From NCBI GenBank assembly GCA_963699215.1, contig OY969422.1, forward strand, positions 2,046,001 through 2,110,000: DNA of 64,000 bases, read 5' to 3'. Under the pieces are notes generated by a model. That model was not told where the DNA came from, did not search any database, and saw only the letters and a program-made list of their open reading frames with translations. The first letter of the stretch is position 1. Each line of letters opens with the position of its first letter. Shown here one piece after another: positions 1-6,294 of the stretch. This stretch comes from VRUE01 sp963699215 (lineage in GTDB: Bacteria; Actinomycetota; Thermoleophilia; Solirubrobacterales; 70-9). A program made the translations under genes and the position numbers.

Positions 1-1124
1 CTCATCAGCAGCAGGGCTGGTACCAACGCGTAACGGCCGCCGACATTGTTGTGAATGCCAGCCGGCCAGGTCATCGCGTCACCGAGCGCGCGCGTGTAGC
101 TGGTGGCCAGGAACATCGCCGTCGAGGTGGCGATGGCGATCGCGGCGAATAGGCGGCTGGAGGAGGCGCGCAGCAACAGCACGACCAGGTAGGCCGTGAC
201 CGCGGCGGTGATCGCGATCAGGAATGGCCATCCCCAGTCGGCCCACGCAGATCCGCCGAGCTCGACCCCGAGGACCGCGCCGTCGACGACGCGCTGCAGG
301 AAGGTGGTGATGATGTTTCCCGTCCAGAGGTAGGTGGAAACCCGTTCGTCGCTGAGCGCCGTAACCGGTAGCTGGATCGCCATGGCGAGCGCGAAGGCCC
401 CGACGATCAGGGCGTCGCGGCGGTCGCGGATCGCGACCGCGCGCATCAAGGCGATCGGGGCGAAGAAGAGGGTGGCGGGCGTGCTGAGGCCGGTGGCGAG
501 TATCAGCAGCCCGCTGAGGCAGGCACCCCATGTCGTCGCGGGCCGCCAGAGCAGCAGCCAGAAGACTGCAAAGGTCGTGTGCCAGGCGACGTTGGCGGGC
601 GAGGCGACCGTCTCGCCGGCCACCGGGGGAAGGACCGTCAGCGCCACCAGGAGCGCACGCAGGTAGGCGCTGCGGATGTGGCCGGCACTGGCGAACCAAA
701 CAGCGAGCCCACCGAGGGCGACGACGAGAGCGGCAGTGAGGTTCATCGCCACGGCTGCGTCGTGCAAGGGCACGATCGCCCCGATCTCGCCGATCAGGCG
801 GGGGATTACGACGAGGTATTCGGCGTAGGTCATGGTCACGGCTTTGAAGAAGTCGTGCGTCAGCGCCCCACCGAGGAAGACCGGCCCGTCCTCCGCCCAG
901 AGCGAGTTCAGTGCGCTGGACGGACCGACTCGGAACAGCTGCAGAACAGTGGCAAGCGCCAGGTAGGAGACAAGGGCGACGCCCCCTTCCCAGCCTCTGA
1001 ACCTCACCGTCTCCGGCGGCGATGGGAGGAAAATCGACCTGCCGAGGTCTTCCCGGAGTCGCCTGACGATGTTTCCGACACGGTCGAGCATCGTGGGCAG
1101 CCTAATGTTCCTGATTATGGCCAT
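1..1124 (-). CDS. Polytopic membrane protein, GT-C glycosyltransferase-like (3' end outside window)
   Basis: An open frame runs on the minus strand from an ATG at 1124 to the window edge, about 374 codons without a stop, so the C-terminus is missing. After a basic N-terminus there is a first membrane segment (around residues 40-55). A WAEDGPVFL motif follows in the first presumed outside loop, then several hydrophobic segments separated by short Arg-rich loops. An acidic first loop followed by many helices is typical of GT-C glycosyltransferases that use lipid-linked sugars, so a cell-envelope sugar transfer role is possible. No catalytic assignment can be made from the visible part. Confident as a real gene, weak on function. 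Confidence 0.72.
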   Translation of the reverse strand, partial: MAIIRNIRLPTMLDRVGNIVRRLREDLGRSIFLPSPPETVRFRGWEGGVALVSYLALATVLQLFRVGPSSALNSLWAEDGPVFLGGALTHDFFKAVTMTYAEYLVVIPRLIGEIGAIVPLHDAAVAMNLTAALVVALGGLAVWFASAGHIRSAYLRALLVALTVLPPVAGETVASPANVAWHTTFAVFWLLLWRPATTWGACLSGLLILATGLSTPATLFFAPIALMRAVAIRDRRDALIVGAFALAMAIQLPVTALSDERVSTYLWTGNIITTFLQRVVDGAVLGVELGGSAWADWGWPFLIAITAAVTAYLVVLLLRASSSRLFAAIAIATSTAMFLATSYTRALGDAMTWPAGIHNNVGGRYALVPALLLM

Positions 1125-1245
1125 GGGAGTTTCTAAACTCGTCCACTCGGACTGGCAGCCAAGCGGTCGATGAGGCCGGGACGCCGGACGCTATGAGAGG
1201 GTGCGGGCGCTCGCGACCCCGTCGAATCGTCCCCGGGAGGACTCA

Positions 1246-1869
1246 ATGAAGCTGCTTCGAGCGAAGCTGACGTTCGCAAACGTAGTGTCCTGCCTCGCCC
1301 TCTTCGTAGCGCTGGGCGGCATCAGCTACGCGACGCTGCAGCTGCCGAAGAACAGCGTCGGGCCCAAGCAGCTGAAGAAGAGGGCGGTGACGCCGGCCAA
1401 ACTGAGTCCAGCTGCAAAGCAGGTGCTGATCGGGCCGACTGGCCCCATCGGCCCCGCCGGGCCGCAGGGCAAAGCAGGGCCTCCCGGGCCGCAGGGACCG
1501 GGCGCCGTCACCATCGATGTGTCGGCACCGGAAGCGCAGACGCTCGTGGCGACCTTCAGCGGCATTCGGGTCAAGACGATCTGCGAGCCCACCAGCGTCC
1601 AGATCGCCCTGCAGACCAGCGGGGATACCGGGACCCTGCAGGCGAGCGGGACGTCGAACAACTACAACGCCGGCGAAAACGTGGTGCCCATCGATGTGTC
1701 CGGAGCGAGCGGAGCCTCGGTCAACGGCGCCGTCAACCCGTACCGGGTCTCCCTCAACGTCATCGCGCGCAACACTGCCGTCAGCGCTGCCTTCGGACGC
1801 TTCGATCTTCACTTAGATGCTTCAACTTGCGTCCTCTGGGGCGTCTATACGCCATCGGCCCCGGGCTGA
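1246..1869 (+). CDS. Secreted protein with short collagen-like Gly-Pro-X run
   Basis: The start is set at the ATG at 1246 because a GGGAGG ribosome-binding site lies at 1235-1240; upstream in-frame starts lack one. The protein has about 207 residues. Residues 1-30 form a signal peptide or anchor (KLTFANVVSCLALFVALGG), followed by an LPKNSVGPKQLKKRAVTPAKL stretch split around the cleavage region. About eight collagen-like triplets (GPTGPIGPAGPQGKAGPPG) come next, then a beta-rich C-terminal domain with two cysteines. From memory, proteins with this N-terminus are frequent multi-copy secreted proteins in Solirubrobacterales. Function unknown; a surface role is inferred. Confidence 0.75.
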   Translation: MKLLRAKLTFANVVSCLALFVALGGISYATLQLPKNSVGPKQLKKRAVTPAKLSPAAKQVLIGPTGPIGPAGPQGKAGPPGPQGPGAVTIDVSAPEAQTLVATFSGIRVKTICEPTSVQIALQTSGDTGTLQASGTSNNYNAGENVVPIDVSGASGASVNGAVNPYRVSLNVIARNTAVSAAFGRFDLHLDASTCVLWGVYTPSAPG

Positions 1870-1906
1870 GAGGGCACGAGGCTAGTGCCGCCCACTTGAC
1901 GATGCA

Positions 1907-3100
1907 ATGACGGCGCCTGCGGACGATCGCCCTCGCATGTCGCCGTTGGTGCGCCCCCGCGAAGTCGCGCGGGCGGTCACGCCGCTGGAGCTGTTCTTCG
2001 ACCTCGTCTACGTGTTCGCGGTCAGCCAGCTCGCGCACCACCTGGTTGAGCACGTCGATGCGCGCGGCATGACCGAGACGCTGATCCTCACGCTCGCGGT
2101 CATGTACGCGTGGTTCATGACCGTATGGACGTCGAACTGGCTCGACGCCGACCGCCAGCCGGTCCGCCTGCTGCTGCTCTGCCTGATGTTCGCCAGCCTG
2201 GTCATGTCGACCTCGGTCGCGGATGCCTTCGGCGATCGGGCGGGCCTGTTCGTGGTCGGCTACCTCGCGATCCAGATAGGGCGGACGGCGTTCGCGGTCG
2301 TCGCCTTTCGCGGCCACCGCCTCCACATGCACTTCGTCAACGCCCTGGCTTGGGAGATCGGCACCGGGGCGATCTGGGTGGCGGGTATCGCCGTGGACGG
2401 CGACGCGCGGCTCGCGCTTTGGTCGGTCGCGGCGCTGGTCTCCTACGGCGGCGTGATCGCGGGCCACCCGCTGCCGGGGCGAAAAAGTCCCTTTAGCTCC
2501 GACAGCCAGATCTACGCCGAGCACCTGCTCGAGCGCTTTCGCCTCTTCTTCCTGATCGCCCTAGGCGAGACCGTCCTGACCCTCGGCAACGCCTTCGCCG
2601 ACCAGTCGCTCGAGGCCGACCGCCTGCTCGTCCTCGCGATCGCCTTCGCCGGCTCGGTCGCGCTCTGGTGGTGCTACTTCCACCGGGCCGAGGAGATCGG
2701 CGCGAGGGCGGTGCAGGAGGCGGACAAGCCCTCGCGTGTCGTCGGCCTCGGCAACTACGCGCTGATCCTGATGGTCATCGGCATCGTCGCGATCGCCGTC
2801 GGCGACGAGCTGGCAATCGCCCATCCGCATGACCCGACCACGCTCGCGGCCTCCGTCCTGGTCTTCGGCGGGCCGGCGATCTTCCTGCTCGCACAGCTGG
2901 TCTTCATGCGCGCGGCGACCGGCGGCTTCTCGCGCTCCAGGGTCTTCGCCTGCGCCGTCCTGCCGGCCCTGGCGCTGGCCACCGCGCCGCTCGATCTTCT
3001 CGCCGGGGTCGCCGCCGCGACCGCCGTCCTCGTCGCGGTGGCGATCGACGAGAGTCGCTCCGGACCGAGCGCCCAGAGCGAGGAGATAGCCGCTTCCTAG
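1907..3100 (+). CDS. Low temperature requirement protein A (LtrA) family membrane protein
   Basis: About 397 residues, usual for the family. The N-terminal TPLELFFDLVYVFAVSQLAH motif is the LtrA signature. About ten hydrophobic helices follow, together with the conserved SQIYAEHLLERFRLFFLIALG-type segment (near residues 200-225) and a tryptophan-rich stretch (ALWWCYFHRAEE). The first member was linked to growth at low temperature in Listeria, but no biochemical activity is established. There is no strong ribosome-binding site before the ATG at 1907, and an internal ATG at 1937 is an equally good start. The gene stands alone, upstream of tRNA-Cys. Confidence 0.85.
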   Translation: MTAPADDRPRMSPLVRPREVARAVTPLELFFDLVYVFAVSQLAHHLVEHVDARGMTETLILTLAVMYAWFMTVWTSNWLDADRQPVRLLLLCLMFASLVMSTSVADAFGDRAGLFVVGYLAIQIGRTAFAVVAFRGHRLHMHFVNALAWEIGTGAIWVAGIAVDGDARLALWSVAALVSYGGVIAGHPLPGRKSPFSSDSQIYAEHLLERFRLFFLIALGETVLTLGNAFADQSLEADRLLVLAIAFAGSVALWWCYFHRAEEIGARAVQEADKPSRVVGLGNYALILMVIGIVAIAVGDELAIAHPHDPTTLAASVLVFGGPAIFLLAQLVFMRAATGGFSRSRVFACAVLPALALATAPLDLLAGVAAATAVLVAVAIDESRSGPSAQSEEIAAS

Positions 3101-3156
3101 GCCCCGGAGCCGGGGCGGCTGCCTCTCAGCCCCGTCGGTAGGCTTGGGTGCCCGAC

Positions 3157-3227
3157 GGCGCCTTGGCGGAGTGGCTACGCAGCGGCCTGCAAAGCCGTTT
3201 ACACCAGTTCGATTCTGGTAGGCGCCT
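3157..3227 (+). tRNA. tRNA-Cys (GCA)
   Basis: Seventy-one nucleotides fold as a cloverleaf. The acceptor stem GGCGCCT pairs with AGGCGCC, and the T arm is CCAG TTCGATT CTGG. The anticodon stem is GCGGC/GCCGT, with anticodon GCA at 3189-3191 flanked by a normal U33. The discriminator is U, as expected for cysteine tRNA. The CCA end is not encoded. It forms the left edge of a small accessory island. Confidence 0.95.
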
Positions 3228-3255
3228 TTCTAGGAGGGACTAGCGATATGACTAG

Positions 3256-3594
3256 CGAAACGCTTGCCCTAGATCACTGAGCAGTCTTAGCTGCGTCGGG
3301 GAGCACATTGAGTTTCTCTGCGAGGCTTTCCGAGCTGAGGATGCGTTGGAGATGCTGATCATCGGCTACAGCGGTATCGACAAAGCTCTCCTCCGCCTCC
3401 TTGTCGAGGCCGAGGCAAGGATCGGGCACGTCACCGTGGTCGACTCGAATCGAGACTCCGCCGAGGCTGCTCTGAGTCGAGTGAGCGAGGAAATCGACAT
3501 CGACTCGGCCGAACCAGCAATCGAGAACTTCGAGGCTTTCGCTGAGACGACCGGGTTGAGTGGCTTCCTTCAGCGACGATCCGAAGCCTCGTAA
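3256..3594 (+). pseudogene. C-terminal remnant of a SIR2-like protein
   Basis: The frame is open from 3256 (just after an in-frame TAG) to a stop at 3594, about 112 codons, with no good start at its 5' end. It contains LEMLIIGYSGIDKALLRLL followed by HVTVVDSN. This is the pattern of the last Rossmann strand of SIR2-family NAD-binding proteins, such as those found in anti-phage systems. The catalytic half is absent. A TTG at 3346 could start an 82-residue fragment, but no ribosome-binding site supports it. Its place right behind tRNA-Cys suggests the leftover of an integrated element. The family call rests on one motif. Confidence 0.5.
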
Positions 3595-3739
3595 GGCGAC
3601 AGGGTGGGGCGGAACTTGGCGGATGAGCTGATTTAGACCGTCGCGCCGACTGCCATCCAAGCCATCGTGCTCGCACGAGCGGGGACAGGGACAAAGACCC
3701 TGCATTTTGCGGGAGAATCATCTAAGGCAAGGGCTCGGT

Positions 3740-3768
3740 TTGACTCAGACATACGTTGTATGTACAGT
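3740..3768 (+). promoter_or_regulatory. Probable promoter of the toxin-antitoxin pair
   Basis: TTGACT at 3740-3745 and TACAGT at 3763-3768 are separated by 17 bases. A transcript starting 6-7 bases after the -10 would begin at or next to the antitoxin ATG (3775), which suggests a leaderless mRNA. This is inferred from consensus matching only. Confidence 0.45.
3749..3763. promoter_or_regulatory. Inverted repeat, likely autoregulatory operator of the antitoxin
   Basis: ACATAC-GTT-GTATGT is a perfect six-base inverted repeat lying between the proposed -35 and -10 boxes of the following pair. DUF1778 antitoxins are ribbon-helix-helix proteins that bind such palindromes over their own promoter, so this is a natural operator candidate. 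Confidence 0.5.
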
Positions 3769-3774
3769 CTTGAT

Positions 3775-4041
3775 ATGTCGACTCCAAAGACCCAGAGGCT
3801 CAACCTTCGTATTGAGAAGGACGACGAGACTCTTTTCAAGCAGGCAGCGCTGGTCCATCGGGAGTCCTTGACGCAGTTCCTCGTCGAGAGCGGTCGCGAG
3901 CGAGCCGAGCGTCTGCTCGCCGACCGAACCAGCTTCCCGGTCGCTCCGGAGGCGTGGCAGGAGATCGTCGCGGCCATGGATCAACCGGCAAAGGCTCGCC
4001 CCGAGCTCGCCAAGCTTTTCTCGCGCCCTCGACCCGAATAG
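3775..4041 (+). CDS. DUF1778 ribbon-helix-helix antitoxin (TacA-like)
   Basis: Eighty-eight residues beginning STPKTQRLNLRIEKDDETLFKQAA, the typical DUF1778 start. The LNLRI strand would form the DNA-binding ribbon, and the C-terminal part (PEAWQEIVAAMDQPAKARPELAKLF) matches the toxin-neutralising tail of TacA proteins. The ATG at 3775 is chosen because the family starts here and because of the promoter and operator just upstream; the frame is open further 5', but that part is not family-like. The GNAT toxin gene begins five bases after its stop. It is expected to bind the toxin and repress the pair. Confidence 0.88.
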   Translation: MSTPKTQRLNLRIEKDDETLFKQAALVHRESLTQFLVESGRERAERLLADRTSFPVAPEAWQEIVAAMDQPAKARPELAKLFSRPRPE

Positions 4042-4046
4042 GCCGA

Positions 4047-4562
4047 GTGTCTCGATTTCTAGATCCTCAGCCGCTCGACAACGAGCATCGGATCAACGGA
4101 TTCGAGTGCGGAGTCGGGTCGTTGGACATCTGGCTTGTCAAGCACGCCCGCGCGGCGGCAGGGGCAGGGTCCGCTCGCACCTACGTCGTCGTAGATGCTG
4201 AGCAGGAGCGGGTCGTCGGCTATCACGCACTCTCACTGGCTTCGATCGAGCACGTCGACGCGACCCCTCGAGCGCAAAAGGGAATGCCGCGGAACCCAAT
4301 CCCCGCGATGCTGCTGGCACGGCTGGCGGTCGATAAGGCCGTTCAGGGCAAGGGAATCGGGGCGTTCCTCCTGCGAGACGCGATGAGCCGCGCGCTCTCG
4401 GTGGCGGAGCAAGCCGGCATGCGCCTCCTGCTCGTGCACGCGGTCAACGAAGATGCCCGGGCCTTCTACGAGCGCTTCGGCTTCGAGGCCTCGCCAACCG
4501 ATCCGATGAACCTGCAGCTCCTCATCAAGGACATCCGGCTCGCGCTCGACAGAGCTGGCTAG
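4047..4562 (+). CDS. GNAT-family toxin acetyltransferase (TacT-like)
   Basis: About 171 residues from a GTG at 4047. The N-terminus (LDPQPLDNEHRINGFECGVGSLDIWLVKHA) matches the standard start of TacT/AtaT-type toxins. LLARLAVDKAVQGKGIGAFLL carries the acetyl-CoA pyrophosphate-binding Q-G-K-G-I-G loop. A late FYERFGFEASP segment supplies the conserved tyrosine. Characterised relatives acetylate the amino group of charged tRNAs and stop translation. It sits directly behind its DUF1778 antitoxin and is followed by a hairpin terminator. The sequence looks intact. Confidence 0.88.
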   Translation: MSRFLDPQPLDNEHRINGFECGVGSLDIWLVKHARAAAGAGSARTYVVVDAEQERVVGYHALSLASIEHVDATPRAQKGMPRNPIPAMLLARLAVDKAVQGKGIGAFLLRDAMSRALSVAEQAGMRLLLVHAVNEDARAFYERFGFEASPTDPMNLQLLIKDIRLALDRAG

Positions 4563-4605
4563 TCCACGGTGGCAAGAACGGGGGCGCGGATTCGGGGAAC
4601 GGAAA

Positions 4606-4626
4606 AGGGCCCCGCATGGGGGCCCT
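4606..4626 (+). terminator. Hairpin terminator after the toxin gene
   Basis: AGGGCCCC (4606-4613) pairs with GGGGCCCT (4619-4626) around a five-base loop. A short pyrimidine tract containing TTT follows. The U run is weak, so termination may be incomplete. The rest of 4563-4836 shows no convincing gene. Confidence 0.5.
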
Positions 4627-4836
4627 CTGTTTCCGAAGGACGTACCGCCGGGTCGTCTGTCGCCGGCTCGTCGGTCCTCAAGCCTTTGAAGTTGTCCCGT
4701 CGCCGGAGTGGCGACTTCAGATAGATAAACACGCCGTCTGGGAAAAAGTTGCACGCCTTGCATCGGCGCTTGCAGCCGGCGACTTGAGCCATCGACTCGT
4801 TGTCGGGTCCGCTGCTAGATTCAGCTCTCCCGCCTG

Positions 4837-4909
4837 GGGCGCTTAGCTCAGTTGGGAGAGCGCCAGCTCGACAAGCTGGAGGTCACTGGTTCGAGCCCAG
4901 TAGCGCCCA
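4837..4909 (+). tRNA. tRNA-Val (GAC) with unusual C33
   Basis: Seventy-three nucleotides. Acceptor stem GGGCGCT/AGCGCCC, D stem GCTC/GAGC, anticodon stem CCAGC/GCTGG, T arm ACTGG TTCGAGC CCAGT, discriminator A. The seven-base anticodon loop is TCGACAA, giving anticodon GAC at 4870-4872. Position 33 is then C (4869) instead of the near-universal U. Shifting the register to restore U33 breaks the anticodon stem. CCA is not encoded. Confidence 0.9.
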
Positions 4910-4936
4910 CTCCGTCATCACCCGAAGGAGCTGACG

Positions 4937-5398
4937 ATGGCCCATCGCCTGCTGCGCGCCGAGAACGCCTTCTGGCGCGAGTCGAACCAGATGCGGGTGC
5001 TCAACACGGACCTCGGCAAGCAGCTGGAGGCCGGCAGTCTCGGCGCTCGGCTGTGGCGGCTGCGGCCGGGGGAGGCGTCTACCAAGCACCGGCACCAGCG
5101 TCAGGAGGAGCTCTACGTGCTGCTCGAGGGGCGCGGCCGGATCAGGGTCGACGAAGAGGCGCTGGAGCTTGGGCCGCTCGATGCGCTCCTCGTCGAGCCC
5201 GATTCGGTGCGCCAGGTCTTCAACGACACCGACGCCGAGGCGCTCTGGCTCGTGGTCGGTGCTCCGCCCGAACTGGCGAACACGCTCGAGATGAGCGAGG
5301 CGCAGCTGCGCCTGCTCTATCCCGAGGGGCCGCGTGTACTGCCGCCGGAGCTCGGCGGCGGCGAGTTCAGACCGCCGCCGGCAGCTGAACCTGGGTGA
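4937..5398 (+). CDS. Cupin-domain protein
   Basis: About 153 residues from an ATG preceded by GAAGGAG. A single small beta-barrel is indicated by PGEASTKHRHQRQEELYVLLEGRGRI (around residues 45-72), which supplies the H-x-H-x4-E metal-binding pattern of cupin motif 1. Motif 2 (DSVRQVFNDTDAEALWLV) follows with its usual histidine replaced, so metal binding may be incomplete. Such proteins can be isomerases, dioxygenases or sugar binders; nothing here fixes the substrate. Its 3' end overlaps the convergent glyoxalase-like gene by 32 bases. Confidence 0.8.
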   Translation: MAHRLLRAENAFWRESNQMRVLNTDLGKQLEAGSLGARLWRLRPGEASTKHRHQRQEELYVLLEGRGRIRVDEEALELGPLDALLVEPDSVRQVFNDTDAEALWLVVGAPPELANTLEMSEAQLRLLYPEGPRVLPPELGGGEFRPPPAAEPG

Positions 5399-5795
5399 GG
5401 CGGAAGCTGTTGCCCGACGGGTCGCGGAAGCCCGAGTCGATCCCGTAGGGCCGTTTTTCCGGCGCCTCGGTGAACTCGACGCCACGCGCCTTCAGTTCTT
5501 CGTAGGACGCTTGGCAGTCGTCGGTGGTGAGGAAGACGGTGCCGGCGAATCCCTTCGCCATCAAGTCGCGGACCTGGCTGCCGGTCTCCTCGTCCATCAC
5601 CGGCGCCCCTGGGATCGCCATCAACACGATCGAGACGTCCTCCTGGTTGGGCGGGCCGACGGTGAGCCAGCGGAAGCCGTCCATCTCGGGCAGGGTGACG
5701 TCGGCCTGCACCTCGAAGCCGAGCTTCTCGGTGTAGAAGGCGAGGGCCTCGTCCTGGTCGTGGACCCACAGCTGCGCGTTTGCGATCTTGATCAT
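5367..5795 (-). CDS. VOC/glyoxalase-superfamily protein
   Basis: About 142 residues with two beta-alpha-beta-beta-beta modules. The first begins KIANAQLWVHDQDEALAFYTEKLGFEV; the second contains GTVFLTTDDCQASYEELKARGVEF and ends FRDPSGNSFRLTQ. This is the vicinal oxygen chelate fold used by glyoxalase I, extradiol dioxygenases and resistance proteins. The usual His/Glu ligands are only partly present, so its reaction is unknown. It lies 39 bases downstream of an AraC-type regulator on the same strand, so the two probably form an operon. Confidence 0.85.
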   Translation of the reverse strand: MIKIANAQLWVHDQDEALAFYTEKLGFEVQADVTLPEMDGFRWLTVGPPNQEDVSIVLMAIPGAPVMDEETGSQVRDLMAKGFAGTVFLTTDDCQASYEELKARGVEFTEAPEKRPYGIDSGFRDPSGNSFRLTQVQLPAAV

Positions 5796-5834
5796 CGGGT
5801 TCTCCTTGCTCTACGGGACAGGTCGTTGCCGATG

Positions 5835-6269
5835 CTAGGCCGGTACCTCGCCCCTGTCTTCTCGAAACGTGCGGTGTTGGGGCCGGGCGTTGAGGCGGAC
5901 GACGCAGGCGGGAACGCGCGCCAGGTGCGAGGCGGGCGGATAGCCGGCGCGATAGGCGGTGGGCGACTGCCCGTAGGTGCGGGTGAAGCTGGTGGTGAAC
6001 GAACCGATGCTCTGCAGGCCGACGGCGAGGCAGATCTCGGCGACCGAGTTGTCGGTGTTGCGCAGCAGCGCCGTGGCGCGCTCCAGCCGTCGCGTCAGCA
6101 GGTAGGCGTGCGGCGACTCGCCGAAGGCGCGGCGGAACTCGCGGCTGAAGTGTGCGCGGGAGAGACCGGCGGCGCCGGCCAGGTCATCGACGCTCAGCTC
6201 CTCGAAGTAGCGAGCGTCGGCCAGGTCCCTGGCACGCAGGAGATGCCGGGCGGGCGGGACATGCGCCAT
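5835..6269 (-). CDS. AraC-family transcriptional regulator (DNA-binding domain only)
   Basis: About 144 residues. Two helix-turn-helix units are visible: LSVDDLAGAAGLSRAHFSREFRRAFG (around residues 25-50) and NSVAEICLAVGLQSIGSFTTSFTRTYGQSPTAYR (around 73-106), the AraC signature. There is no sensor domain, and the protein is half the usual family length, as in SoxS/MarA-like stand-alone forms. It is likely to regulate the VOC gene it precedes. The start is the ATG at 6269, followed closely upstream by the divergent membrane-protein gene. Confidence 0.88.
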   Translation of the reverse strand: MAHVPPARHLLRARDLADARYFEELSVDDLAGAAGLSRAHFSREFRRAFGESPHAYLLTRRLERATALLRNTDNSVAEICLAVGLQSIGSFTTSFTRTYGQSPTAYRAGYPPASHLARVPACVVRLNARPQHRTFREDRGEVPA

Positions 6270-6294
6270 GCGCTCAGTTTAGGCTCGCCGCCTT

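Noticed and set aside
3258..3280. Tiny ORF starting after tRNA-Cys behind an AGGAGGG sequence
   Set aside because: Only about ten codons, no relative elsewhere in the window and unlike the 19-residue family.
4559..4792. Minus-strand frame of 77 codons with several cysteines (CKRRCKAC)
   Set aside because: It spans the toxin terminator and has no ribosome-binding site; the second half has a non-coding look. Kept as intergenic.
3228..4836. Attachment-site repeat of the tRNA-Cys 3' end
   Set aside because: I looked for a second copy of the T-arm and acceptor sequence and saw none, so no att site is called.
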